Source: JAJYUU01 sp963822955 | GTDB lineage: Bacteria > Actinomycetota > Actinomycetes > Streptosporangiales > Streptosporangiaceae | Reading direction: 5' to 3' | Assembly (NCBI GenBank): GCA_963822955.1 | Contig: CAWGJS010000007.1 | Location: 124,001 to 188,000 of the forward strand | Length of the DNA: 64,000 nt | In this document: positions 8,704 through 16,248 of the stretch, piece by piece | Layout: each line of letters begins with the position of its first letter | How positions within the stretch are numbered: position 1 is the first letter of the stretch | Translations under genes and position numbers: made by a program | Notes under the pieces: generated by a model | What the model saw: the letters and a program-made list of their open reading frames with translations, nothing else | Told to the model about the DNA's origin: nothing | Databases searched by the model: none

Positions 8704-9000
8704 GTGGCCGTGACCCGACCTCAAGACTGCACGTTCAGTCCCGGTGACTGGGAGGTACTCGGACCCCGGTCGCGTTTGGCGCAGACGTGGCCGGCGGGCC
8801 GGTCCAGGCCCGGCTGCTCGATGTCGACCTGGTGATCTATCCCACCGCAGCGGGCGCGGTCGCGGCTCGGAACTTGTGCCGGCACAGGGGCAGCCAGCTC
8901 AGCATGGGGCACATGGAGGGTGACGAGCTCGTTTGCGCCTACCACGGCTGGCGCTACGGGCCCGGCGGCCAGTGCGTGCGGATCCCATCGCAGCCCGCCT
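8704..9000 (+). pseudogene. Rieske [2Fe-2S] oxygenase alpha-subunit fragment
   Basis: N-terminal remnant of a ring-hydroxylating oxygenase, directly behind TenA. One frame gives VTRPQDCTFSPGDWEVLG; after a small deletion near 8765 another frame gives PVAFGADVAGGPVQARLLD and then a complete Rieske cluster motif: Cys-x-His in LCRHRGSQ and Cys-x-x-His in ELVCAYHGW. Similarity stops abruptly near residue IPSQPA (about 9000), where the sequence becomes part of a GlxA-like gene read from the other strand. The catalytic iron domain is missing, so it cannot work. Its position suggests the island once included an oxygenation step. Confidence 0.75.
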
Positions 9001-9168
9001 CGGTGCGAATAAGTCCGCGCTCGTCGTTAAGGGGCGGCCGTCTGCGCTGCAGGCGAGCACCTCACACTTGCCGTCCGCGCCGCCGAAGATCCGGCCGGGC
9101 ATGCCCAGCCCGAACGGGTAGACGCCATCGAGCGCGAGTCCCACCACGCGGTGCATATCCTGACCCAT
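9000..9168 (-). pseudogene. GlxA/DJ-1-type AraC regulator, N-terminal fragment
   Basis: On the minus strand a short frame reads MHRVVGLALDGVYPFGLG followed by PGRIFGGADGKCEVLACSAD. This resembles the N-terminus of GlxA-family transcriptional regulators (DJ-1/PfpI domain plus AraC helix-turn-helix). Only about 55 residues remain; after about 9000 the frame enters the Rieske fragment in antisense. It is a deletion scar, not a functional gene. Confidence 0.6.
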
Positions 9169-9224
9169 CGAATGTTGGCCGTCAGGCCATTTTCTTTCCT
9201 GCCGAGGCGGAGCAGTCTGGCGGC

Positions 9225-10169
9225 ATGACGACAACAATGATGCGCGCGATCAGTCAGGATGTCCTCGGCGGGCCGGAGGTGCTGAAGGAGGTCCAGCTGG
9301 ACCGGCCAGGACCCGGCCTCAGTGAGATCTTGGTGCAGGTGCATGCGGCGGGGGTAAATCCGACCGACTGGAAGCACCGGGCGCACCGCATTTTCCTCGG
9401 CCCGCCGCCGTTCGTGCTCGGCTGGGATGTGTCCGGCGTGGTTGAGGCGACCGGGTACGGTGTCACCCTGTTCAAGCCGGGGGACGAGGTGTTTGGCATG
9501 CTGCCCTACCCGCACGGCGTGGGCTCACACGCCGAATACGTCACCGGGCCTGCCCGTGCGTTCGCGTTCAAGCCGGGCAACGTTGATCATGTGCAGGCCG
9601 GGGCGCTGCCGCTCGCCGCTCTTACCGCCTGGCAGGTACTGGCCGACACCGCGCGGCTGTCGGCCGGGCAGCGGGTACTGATCCACGCCGCAGCCGGAGG
9701 AGTCGGCCACTTGGCAGTGCAGATCGCCAAGGCCCAGGGCGCGTACGTGATCGGCACGGCCAGCGCAGGTAACCACGACCTCCTCCGCGGCCTGGGCGCC
9801 GACGAGTTGATCGACTACCACGCGGCGGACTTCGCCGAGGCGGTCAGGGATGCCGATGTCGTGCTGGACACATTCGGCGGCGACTACCCGGCCCGGTCTC
9901 TGCGCACGCTCCGCCGCGGCGGCGTGCTGATCTCCCTGCTGCCATTCCCGGCCCGGGTGGCAGCCGAGGCCGCACGGCTGAGCATCCGGGCCGAGGTCCT
10001 CCTGGTCGAGGCCGATCATGCCGGAATGACCACGATCGCGGACCTGGTGACGGAGGGTAAGCTCCGCCCGGTCATCGCCGGGACGTTCCCGCTAGCCGAC
10101 GCGGCCAAGGCTCACGAGCTTGGTGAGACCGGACACGTTGCCGGAAAACTGGTCCTCAGCATGCGGTGA
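9225..10169 (+). CDS. NADP-dependent quinone oxidoreductase-like MDR protein
   Basis: A 314-residue medium-chain dehydrogenase/reductase of the zinc-free quinone reductase branch. The groES-like N-terminal domain has AAGVNPTDWKHR and FVLGWDVSGVVEATG; the Rossmann domain has VLIHAAAGGVGHLAVQIAK (AAGGVG nucleotide loop) and ends with GKLVLSMR. No catalytic zinc cysteines are seen. The start is the ATG at 9225; the longer open frame upstream runs through the Rieske remnant and is not part of the gene. It probably reduces a quinone or an alkenal. It stands alone between the remnant and tRNA-Pro. Confidence 0.9.
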   Translation: MTTTMMRAISQDVLGGPEVLKEVQLDRPGPGLSEILVQVHAAGVNPTDWKHRAHRIFLGPPPFVLGWDVSGVVEATGYGVTLFKPGDEVFGMLPYPHGVGSHAEYVTGPARAFAFKPGNVDHVQAGALPLAALTAWQVLADTARLSAGQRVLIHAAAGGVGHLAVQIAKAQGAYVIGTASAGNHDLLRGLGADELIDYHAADFAEAVRDADVVLDTFGGDYPARSLRTLRRGGVLISLLPFPARVAAEAARLSIRAEVLLVEADHAGMTTIADLVTEGKLRPVIAGTFPLADAAKAHELGETGHVAGKLVLSMR

Positions 10170-10391
10170 TGAACCCGCTGTGATAGGCCATAGCCACGAG
10201 AACCTATCGAGTCACTAGAACCCTTGCAAGAAGCACAATCGTGCCGCGGGTCGAGGCGAATGGTGGATCCGTTCGCCGCGACCAGTTCCGGCTCATCGGT
10301 TTGCATATGCGGTCGTCTGCGCGGAAGTGCCGCAGGAGGTTCTGCGCGAGCCAAAGCTGGCTCTGCCAGACAGATCAAGAACGCTCTGACC

Positions 10392-10469
10392 TGGTCGGGA
10401 TGGCGGGATTCGAACCCGCGGCCTCCTGCTCCCAAAGCAGGCGCGCTAACCAAGCTGCGCTACATCCCG
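10392..10469 (-). tRNA. tRNA-Pro (UGG)
   Basis: Minus-strand cloverleaf with the 5-prime acceptor CGGGATG at 10469 pairing with CATCCCG, D-arm GCGCAGCTTGG, anticodon stem-loop CTGCTTTGGGAGCAG with anticodon TGG, and T-arm GCGGGTTCGAATCCCGC. Discriminator A and an encoded CCA end at 10392. Flanks 10170-10391 and 10470-10631 hold no gene I can support. Confidence 0.95.
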
Positions 10470-10631
10470 GCGCCGCGACCCAGCCCTGACAAGATCACGG
10501 GCCAATCAGCGGCGGCACTGCGCAAGTGTACGGGAGACCCGCCTTGGCGCCGCAACTACTCGGGCTAGAGCTGCGCCGGGAGGCCCCGTTCCCCATGGGC
10601 TATCTGAACCAGTCATGGGAACATCGGCGTT

Positions 10632-12383
10632 ATGGGACGAGCCACCGACGCCCAGGGCGGCAAGCGGGCGCGCCCGAAGGCCGGGAAGGCAACAGCCACG
10701 GGGAACGCGCCGTCCGCCACGCCGCCGAAAGACGCGAGGCCCGCCGACAAGCTAGCTCCGTACCATGCCAAGCGCGACTTCACCCGCACGCCCGAGCCGT
10801 CCGGCCAGCTGCCCGAGCCCGAACCTAAGGCCTCCGCAAAACAGCCCCCCGCGCAAGATGGGCAGCAGCTCCGGTTCGTCGTCCAGCGGCACCGCGCCCG
10901 CCGACGGCACTATGACCTGCGCTTCGAGATGAACGGCGTCCTGGCGAGCTGGGCCGTTCCCAACGGCCCGACCCTCGACCCGGCGGCCAAGCGCCTAGCC
11001 GTCCATGTCGAAGATCATCCCATCGAGTACATCGACTTCGAGGGCGTCATACCGCACGGCGAGTACGGCGGCGGCGACGTGATCGTGTGGGACACCGGCA
11101 CCTGGGAGCCGTACGAGACCGATGATCCGGTTGCCGCCGTCGCGGCGGGCGAGCTGCACGCCAATGTCACCGGCTACAAGCTCAAGGGCAAATTCATCCT
11201 CATCCAGCGCGGGCGCGCCCGCGAGGACTCCGACCAGTGGATCCTCATCCACAAGAACGATGACTACGCCGTCACGGGCTGGGACGCCGAGGACTACCCC
11301 GAATCCGTCCTGACCGGCCGCACCAACGACCAGGTCAAGGCCGACCCGGACCGCCTCTGGCGCTCAGACCTGCCGCCCGCCGAGGCGTCCGTCGAGCTGA
11401 GGCCGCGGCCAATGGCCGGCCCTACAGAAACAGAGCTCGCCGCGCTGGACGCCCTTGGTGCCGCGGGCACGTGGGAGGTGTTCGGCAGACAGCTCCGGCT
11501 GACCAACCTGGATAAGGAGCTCTTCCCGCCGCGTGCGGCCGGGCCCGGCGAGCCGGCCCAGCCAGCTGTCACCAAGCGCGACTTCGTCCGGTACTCCGCA
11601 CAGATCGCGCCGGTGATCCTGCCCTACCTGGCGGGCCGCCCCCTGAACATGCATCGCTTCCCCGGTGGCGCGACTGAGCCCGGATTCTGGAACAAGCAGC
11701 TCCCCCAGCACGCCCCGGACTGGCTGCCCCGCTGGGACAACCCCGAGGCCGAGCGCGACAAGACAAGCACCTACCTCATGGTTGACGAGCCAGCCGCGCT
11801 GATCTGGGCGGCGAACTACGGTGCGCTGGAGTGGCACGCCTGGACGTCGCTCGCCGCCCAGCCAGATTCTCCGACGTATGCACTGATCGACATTGATCCG
11901 GGAACGGGGACGTCCTGGGATGATGTGCTCGTCCTCGCGCGGCTGCACCGGGCGGCTCTCGAGCACCTCGGCGTCCGGGCGCAGCCGAAGCTGACGGGCC
12001 GCCGCGGGATTCAGATCTGGATTCCTGTCGAGGCAGGACTGACTTACCACGACACCCGCACCTGGGTGGAACAGCTGTCGAAGACCGTCGGTGCCGTCGT
12101 GCCGGAACTGGTGAGCTGGAAATGGGACGTCAGGGAGCGGGGCGGCCTGGCCAGGCTGGACTACACACAGAACGTCAGCAACAAGACCCTCGTCGCGCCG
12201 TACAGCCCGCGCCCTGCCCCAGGAGCGCCAGTGTCGGCGCCGATTGACTGGGCGGAACTCGACGATCCGTCGCTGCGGCCGGATAAGTTCACGATCCGGA
12301 CGATCCTGGACCGGATTTCTGAGCGTGGCGACCTGTTCCGCTCCGTCCTGGGCCTGGGCCAGCACCTGCCGCCTATTCAGTAG
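10632..12383 (+). CDS. LigD-like 3'-phosphoesterase plus primase-polymerase, no ligase domain
   Basis: A 583-residue DNA repair protein of the bacterial end-joining family. Residues 1-75 are Pro/Lys/Ala-rich and probably disordered. Residues 75-240 form the 3-prime phosphoesterase domain (RHYDLRFEMNG, VIPHGEYGGGDVIVW). Residues 285-580 form the polymerase domain (LTNLDKELFP, LPYLAGRPLNMHRFPGG, and the acidic DIDPGTGTSWDDVL). No nucleotidyltransferase ligase motif (KxDG) is present, unlike full LigD. It would trim and fill break ends and rely on Ku and a ligase encoded elsewhere. The start at 10632 has no strong ribosome binding site, so a start slightly downstream is possible. Confidence 0.9.
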   Translation: MGRATDAQGGKRARPKAGKATATGNAPSATPPKDARPADKLAPYHAKRDFTRTPEPSGQLPEPEPKASAKQPPAQDGQQLRFVVQRHRARRRHYDLRFEMNGVLASWAVPNGPTLDPAAKRLAVHVEDHPIEYIDFEGVIPHGEYGGGDVIVWDTGTWEPYETDDPVAAVAAGELHANVTGYKLKGKFILIQRGRAREDSDQWILIHKNDDYAVTGWDAEDYPESVLTGRTNDQVKADPDRLWRSDLPPAEASVELRPRPMAGPTETELAALDALGAAGTWEVFGRQLRLTNLDKELFPPRAAGPGEPAQPAVTKRDFVRYSAQIAPVILPYLAGRPLNMHRFPGGATEPGFWNKQLPQHAPDWLPRWDNPEAERDKTSTYLMVDEPAALIWAANYGALEWHAWTSLAAQPDSPTYALIDIDPGTGTSWDDVLVLARLHRAALEHLGVRAQPKLTGRRGIQIWIPVEAGLTYHDTRTWVEQLSKTVGAVVPELVSWKWDVRERGGLARLDYTQNVSNKTLVAPYSPRPAPGAPVSAPIDWAELDDPSLRPDKFTIRTILDRISERGDLFRSVLGLGQHLPPIQ

Positions 12384-12470
12384 GGATCAAGGCGTCCCTG
12401 GTCACCGGCTCGAACCCGGGCCTCCCTGCCTCCGGGGAACCGGTACGCTACGGTGGCGGCAGTTCGTCAC

Positions 12471-12544
12471 GCGGGCGTAGCTCAATGGCAGAGCCCCAGC
12501 CTTCCAAGCTGGTCATGAGGGTTCGATTCCCTTCGCCCGCTCCA
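12471..12544 (+). tRNA. tRNA-Gly (UCC), integration target
   Basis: Cloverleaf with acceptor GCGGGCG pairing with CGCCCGC, D-arm GCTCAATGGCAGAGC, anticodon arm CCAGCCTTCCAAGCTGG with anticodon TCC, T-arm AGGGTTCGATTCCCT, discriminator T and encoded CCA. Its 3-prime 47 bases are duplicated 1.6 kb downstream, which marks it as an attachment site for a tyrosine-recombinase element. Confidence 0.96.
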
Positions 12545-12545
12545 A
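12498..12545 (+). repeat. att core copy 1 (tRNA-Gly 3' end)
   Basis: The 48 bases from AGCCTTCCAAGCTGG to CCCGCTCCAA are repeated without mismatch at 14136-14183. Copy 1 completes the functional tRNA. A remnant of integrase lies just downstream, as expected for an integrated element with int next to its att site. Confidence 0.9.
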
Positions 12546-12592
12546 CCCGAAGCCCCAGCTCAGAGCCCGGCGTGGCGACGACGGGCGCAAGA

Positions 12593-12826
12593 TCAAGAAG
12601 CTTTACCCCGGCCGCGTGCCCGCTGCGTGCCCGTTGCCGATCCGCGAGGCCTCTTTCGCGCCGCCGCCAGAGCTGTTCCCATCGCAGCCGCAATGGCCTC
12701 GTCCCGGTCCCGAGAAGCGTGCTGATAGATCATGGCTGCACGCGAGCTGGAGTGCCCCATCCGCTCCATCAGCTCGCGCAAGCTCGCGCCCGTGGCAGAA
12801 CTGGTAGAGAGCAAGGTTCCAACCCG
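12593..12826 (-). pseudogene. Tyrosine recombinase (integrase) C-terminal fragment
   Basis: About 75 residues in the minus frame read TGASLRELMERMGHSSSRAA followed by MIYQHASRDRD. This is the last part of a phage-type integrase, with the box II His region and the catalytic Tyr of IYQHA. It ends next to the tRNA-Gly att core with the tail TGTQRARGRGKAS. Nothing upstream restores the catalytic Arg or the N-terminal domain within the 1.6-kb segment, so the enzyme is lost. The stretch 12827-12999 shows no other gene. Confidence 0.75.
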
Positions 12827-12999
12827 GCTCCCTCCGGGCGTCGCATGCGATCGGCTCCGCCGAGCCCAGACGCACCAGCCGCTCGCAAGGATTCGGCGCC
12901 TACGAGGATGACGGGCTCGAACAGTCGACCTGGGCTAGCGGACTTGTAATATGTCGGTCAGCTACTTATTGTGGCCTGGTGCGTCAGCCGAGATCCCAG

Positions 13000-13341
13000 A
13001 TGAGAGAGCCGACCTACTTCGTCCTGGCATCCCTCCTGGACGGGCCGCTGCACGGTTACGCCATCATCCAGCGCACGGAGCAACTATCAGGCGGCCGGAT
13101 CAAGCTAGCCACCGGGACGTTGTACACGGCGCTGGACCGGCTCACCGCTGAGGGCCATGTGGAACTGGTGCGCGAGGAGATCGTCAACGGCAGGGCACGG
13201 CGCTCCTACGGCCTGACGCCGCCTGGCGCGGGGGCGCTGCGGGCCGAAGCGAAGCGGATGGCGGAAGCGGCCCGCCTGGTGACCGACCGGGGCCGCGGCC
13301 TGAAGGCGGTCCGGGGTGCCCGGAAGGCGAGCCCTGCGTGA
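13000..13341 (+). CDS. PadR family transcriptional regulator
   Basis: A small winged-helix repressor of about 113 residues. The ATG at 13000 gives the usual PadR start MREPTYFVLASLLDGPLHGY; a GTG seven codons upstream is possible. Further family features are GRIKLATGTLYTALDRL (recognition helix) and EGHVELVREE with RRSYGLTPPG (wing). No clear ribosome binding site is seen. Its stop overlaps the start of the membrane protein gene, the common PadR plus membrane partner arrangement, so it probably controls that operon. It lies inside the tRNA-Gly att-bounded segment. Confidence 0.9.
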   Translation: MREPTYFVLASLLDGPLHGYAIIQRTEQLSGGRIKLATGTLYTALDRLTAEGHVELVREEIVNGRARRSYGLTPPGAGALRAEAKRMAEAARLVTDRGRGLKAVRGARKASPA

Positions 13342-14018
13342 GCGCGCTGGAGCGGCGCTGCCGCTGGCTGCTGCGCGCCTATCCCGCCTGGTACCGGCGC
13401 AGACGGGGCGAGGAAATGCTCGGCACCCTGCTGGAGGCCAGCCCGCCCGGCCGGAAATGGCCTTCCTTCCGTGACGCGCGGGCCCTGGTTATCGGGGGTC
13501 TGCGGGTCCGCGGCTGGACCTGGTCGCTGTCGATGGTGTGGGTTGCGGCAGGAGCTGTCATCACCGGCTACTACTTCTACGTCACCACCAGCCCCTTCGA
13601 ATCGGCTGACATTATTGGCACCGGGTTCATCGGGTTCAGCGCAGGTCCTGCGGCCGTGCAGATCACCGCGGTCCTGGCGAGTGTCGCATGGGTGGCTCTC
13701 CCTCTCCCGGTGCTGATTGCCGGGTTCATCAGGCTTCGCGGCTGGCGGGCGGCCAACTGGCTCCGCGCGGCCGCGTGGGCAGGTGCGTGGATTGCGGGCG
13801 CCGCTCTGTTGTTGCTGGCCCGCGCTTGGGGCGATTCCCCTGAGAACGTGGTGAGCTGGGGAGAGCTGCCAATCTGTGCCGCGTGGCTGGTACTCGGGGC
13901 CGTGATGACCTGGATCCTGGCCGTGCCCGGCAGCCATTCGGATGTACCCAGCACCAGCAGCCGAGCCAGCGGCAAAGCGAGCCGACGGCCAGCCGATGCC
14001 GGTGATTTTCAAACCTAG
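13338..14018 (+). CDS. Membrane protein coupled to PadR regulator
   Basis: A 226-residue protein starting with GTG at 13338 in a GTGA overlap with the PadR stop. The N-terminal cytoplasmic part has CRWLLRAYPAWYRRRRGEEM, a motif common in actinobacterial proteins paired with PadR regulators. Four hydrophobic segments follow (near residues 62-82, 98-128, 140-160 and 175-195). The tail from residue 200 is polar and Ser/Arg-rich and overlaps element-end sequence, so the original C-terminus may have been replaced. The specific function is unknown. Confidence 0.8.
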   Translation: MSALERRCRWLLRAYPAWYRRRRGEEMLGTLLEASPPGRKWPSFRDARALVIGGLRVRGWTWSLSMVWVAAGAVITGYYFYVTTSPFESADIIGTGFIGFSAGPAAVQITAVLASVAWVALPLPVLIAGFIRLRGWRAANWLRAAAWAGAWIAGAALLLLARAWGDSPENVVSWGELPICAAWLVLGAVMTWILAVPGSHSDVPSTSSRASGKASRRPADAGDFQT

Positions 14019-14135
14019 AGCCCGTGCCCGCAGCGTGCCCGAAGCAAGGGTCAAAGACGCGACACCACAGTCGCTCCCGTACACACCGCGATGGTCCTGA
14101 CCTGCATTAGCGCTGGTCCAGCGCACGGCAGTCGT

Positions 14136-14183
14136 AGCCTTCCAAGCTGGTCATGAGGGTTCGATTCCCTTCGCCCGCTCCAA
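14136..14183 (+). repeat. att core copy 2 (partial tRNA-Gly duplication)
   Basis: Exact copy of the 48 bases at 12498-12545. The 5-prime half of a tRNA is absent, so this is not a gene. The bases after it (to about 14275) again resemble the integrase tail that follows copy 1 (AGATCAGGAAGCCTT, CGCGTGCCCGTTGGCGATC). A GTGCCCGCAGCGTGCCCG stretch at about 14026 is a further trace, pointing to more than one integration at this tRNA. Confidence 0.9.
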
Positions 14184-14360
14184 ACCCGAAGGCCCAGCTC
14201 AGAACCACTCTCGGCCAGGAACGCTAGAAGATCAGGAAGCCTTGGCATGGCCGCGTGCCCGTTGGCGATCGGGGGAGCGTCTTGTCTGGCCGCCGCGCGG
14301 CAACGCACAGCCGATGAGCGGCAGTTTGCTCGTGGGCAACGCTCCTGAAATGCTTCTCTC

Positions 14361-14858
14361 GTGACCTCCCTCCCAGCGACGTTCGCTGAGGATGTCATCG
14401 ATCTGCCAGCTCGTGCCCAGTTCGAGGCGTTCCTCGATGAGCACCGCAGTGAACTCAATCGGAGCCTGGACGGGCTGACCGAGGAGCAGGCGCGCCAGTC
14501 GCTGGTGCCTTCTCAGACCACATTGCTGGGCCTGGTGAAGCACGCGACCTTCGTTGAGAAGGTCTGGTTTGACGAAGCAGTCACGTGCCGGTCACGTGCT
14601 GAGATCGGTATCCCCGCGACCTCGGACGAGTCGTTCATTCTTCGTGACGACGAGACCATCGCCAGCGTTCAGCAAGCACACCTCGAGGCATGCGAGTCAT
14701 CACGGCGTGCGACGTCATCCCTGGGTCTGGACGACAGGGTCTACGGCTACTGGCGTGGCCCGCTCCCGCTGCGCTGGGTGTACCTCCACGCACTGCGCGA
14801 GCTCGCCCAGCACTGCGGGCATGCAGACATCCTGAGGGAGCAGATCCTCAACGGGTAA
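14361..14858 (+). CDS. Mini-circle / DUF664 DinB-superfamily protein
   Basis: A 165-residue helical-bundle protein of the DinB-like metal-binding superfamily. It contains RSLDGLTEEQARQSLVPSQT, LGLVKHATFVEKVWF (His of the metal site) and LRWVYLHALRELAQHCGHAD (second His cluster), the pattern of actinobacterial DUF664 mini-circle proteins. These are thought to act in thiol or S-transfer chemistry; no exact role is known. The GTG at 14361 is the first good start. It stands outside the att-bounded segment. Confidence 0.85.
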   Translation: MTSLPATFAEDVIDLPARAQFEAFLDEHRSELNRSLDGLTEEQARQSLVPSQTTLLGLVKHATFVEKVWFDEAVTCRSRAEIGIPATSDESFILRDDETIASVQQAHLEACESSRRATSSLGLDDRVYGYWRGPLPLRWVYLHALRELAQHCGHADILREQILNG

Positions 14859-14862
14859 CGCG

Positions 14863-14955
14863 CCGGGTGTCCGCCCATGCCGTGGTCCGCCCTTTGGACT
14901 GTGGCAGATCAGCTGGCGGGCGAGTGTCGCGCATCACCCGACGGAGGACACCCGG
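14863..14955. repeat. 10-bp inverted repeat in a non-coding gap
   Basis: CCGGGTGTCC at 14863-14872 is exactly inverted as GGACACCCGG at 14946-14955 with a 73-nt loop, just after the DUF664 stop. It could form a long-loop structure between two genes. The loop has no other recognisable feature. Confidence 0.4.
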
Positions 14956-15023
14956 TTCAAATGGGCAACTGTCGAAAAGCGCCTTCTTTAGATCACGCAC
15001 GGCTTCGCCATCAGAGTCGACGT

Positions 15024-16046
15024 TTAGCCGATCTTGAACGCGGTGACCGTGCCGCCGCCATGGTTGGCGACGTACAGCGTGCGCCCGGCTACCGCCATGG
15101 CCACCGGTCCGCTGCCGACGCGGATGGGCGCACCAGGTTTCCCGGTCGCGATGCTGATGGGCGTGACCGTATTACTGCCGTAGTTGGCTGCGTAGAGGAT
15201 GCCGTCGGCCACGGCCAGCGCGAACGGGCCCGTGCCGACGCGGATGGGCGCACCAGGTTTCCCGGTGGCGATGCTGATGGGCGTGACCGTATTACTGCCG
15301 TAGTTGGCTGCGTACAGGATGCCGTCGGCCACGGCCAGCGCATCCGGTTGCTTGCCCGCTGGGATGGGCGCGCCGGGTTTCCCGGTGGCGATCCTTATGG
15401 GCGTCACCGTGCTACTGCCCCTGTCGGCGGCATACAGCATTCCGTCCGCCACGGCCAGCGCGTCCGGGTCCCTGCCGACATGGATCGGCGTTCCGTGTTT
15501 TCCGGTGGCGATGCTGATGGGCGTCACCGTCCCGCGACCGCGGAGGGAGCCGGTGCAGTACGGAGCGAAGTTGGCCGCGTACAGAACTCCTCGGGCCACG
15601 GCCAGCGCTTCCGGACAACGGCCGGCCGAGATCGGTGCGCGCGGCCTGCCGGTGGCGATGCTGATGGGCGTCACCGTATTGCCAAGGTAGTTGGCCACGT
15701 ACAAGGTGCCCTCGGCCACGACCATCCCGGTCGGTGCGGTGCCAACGGCAATCGGCTTGCCGCGCTTGCCGGTAGCGAGACCGAACGGCGTGACCGTCTG
15801 ACGGCCGCCGAAATCGGCGTACAGGCTGCCTCCGGCCGCAGCCAGATAATTCGGATAGGCACCGACTGGAATCTGGGTGCCGGCGGGCCCCGCAATGGCG
15901 TGCAAGATCAAGGCCACGGCAGCGGCGACCGCGGCAATGCCACCTATGGATCCGCCAGCCCACACCAGCAACCGGCCGCGCCGCGGCAACCGCGGGCTAC
16001 CGGCGGGCGACCCGGCCGACCCCGTGCTGCCGTCGATCCCGCGCAT
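15024..16046 (-). CDS. Membrane-anchored seven-bladed YVTN-type beta-propeller protein
   Basis: A 340-residue protein with a basic N-terminal tail, one transmembrane helix (residues about 27-50, LLVWAGGSIGGIAAVAAAVA) and then seven repeats of about 40 residues on the pattern AVADGILYAANYGSNTVTPI followed by SIATGKPGAPI and a vG.gP turn. Seven blades make a complete propeller outside the membrane. Blades 5 and 6 are almost identical at both protein and DNA level (120-bp units). YVTN propellers usually serve in surface or binding roles; no catalytic residues are evident. A long open frame on the opposite strand is a by-product of the repeats. Confidence 0.88.
   Translation of the reverse strand: MRGIDGSTGSAGSPAGSPRLPRRGRLLVWAGGSIGGIAAVAAAVALILHAIAGPAGTQIPVGAYPNYLAAAGGSLYADFGGRQTVTPFGLATGKRGKPIAVGTAPTGMVVAEGTLYVANYLGNTVTPISIATGRPRAPISAGRCPEALAVARGVLYAANFAPYCTGSLRGRGTVTPISIATGKHGTPIHVGRDPDALAVADGMLYAADRGSSTVTPIRIATGKPGAPIPAGKQPDALAVADGILYAANYGSNTVTPISIATGKPGAPIRVGTGPFALAVADGILYAANYGSNTVTPISIATGKPGAPIRVGSGPVAMAVAGRTLYVANHGGGTVTAFKIG
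15121..15480 (-). repeat. Tandem 120-bp coding repeats of the propeller gene
   Basis: Three consecutive 120-bp units starting at 15121, 15241 and 15361. The first two are nearly identical over their length (GGATGGGCGCACCAGGTTTC at each start). More divergent units continue to about 15780. Each unit encodes one blade. Confidence 0.85.
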
Positions 16047-16248
16047 CTCAGTCCGTCCTGAACGAGCGCCGCCGGCGGACCCGGCCCGTTGCTCACTGAC
16101 GACAAATTTACCGATATCGCAGGTCTACCGCCATGCCCGCATCACGGTGACCCGCAGCTCGCGGCACTGCCTCTTGGATCGCAGCGCTTCCATGGCGGGC
16201 GATCGTCCAAGCGGATCCGCACCACGGCACCTCACCGCGCTGCGTGCT

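Noticed and set aside
10224..10568. Short frames containing SGWRDSNPRPPAPKAGALTK
   Set aside because: This is the translated tRNA-Pro region, a well-known false protein signature.
12448..12693. Minus-strand frame with EGNRTLMTSLEGWGSA
   Set aside because: It is the reverse translation of tRNA-Gly; likewise the frame at 14051-14458 covers the duplicated tRNA end.
14863..14965. Possible tRNA-like element ending in CCCGGTTCAAATGGGC
   Set aside because: A T-arm-like string is present but no acceptor, D-arm or anticodon stem can be drawn.
14877..16061. 394-residue plus-strand frame with regular DGRTRFPGRDADGRD repeats
   Set aside because: The regularity comes from the 120-bp repeats of the propeller gene on the other strand, which alone shows membrane anchor and blade pattern.
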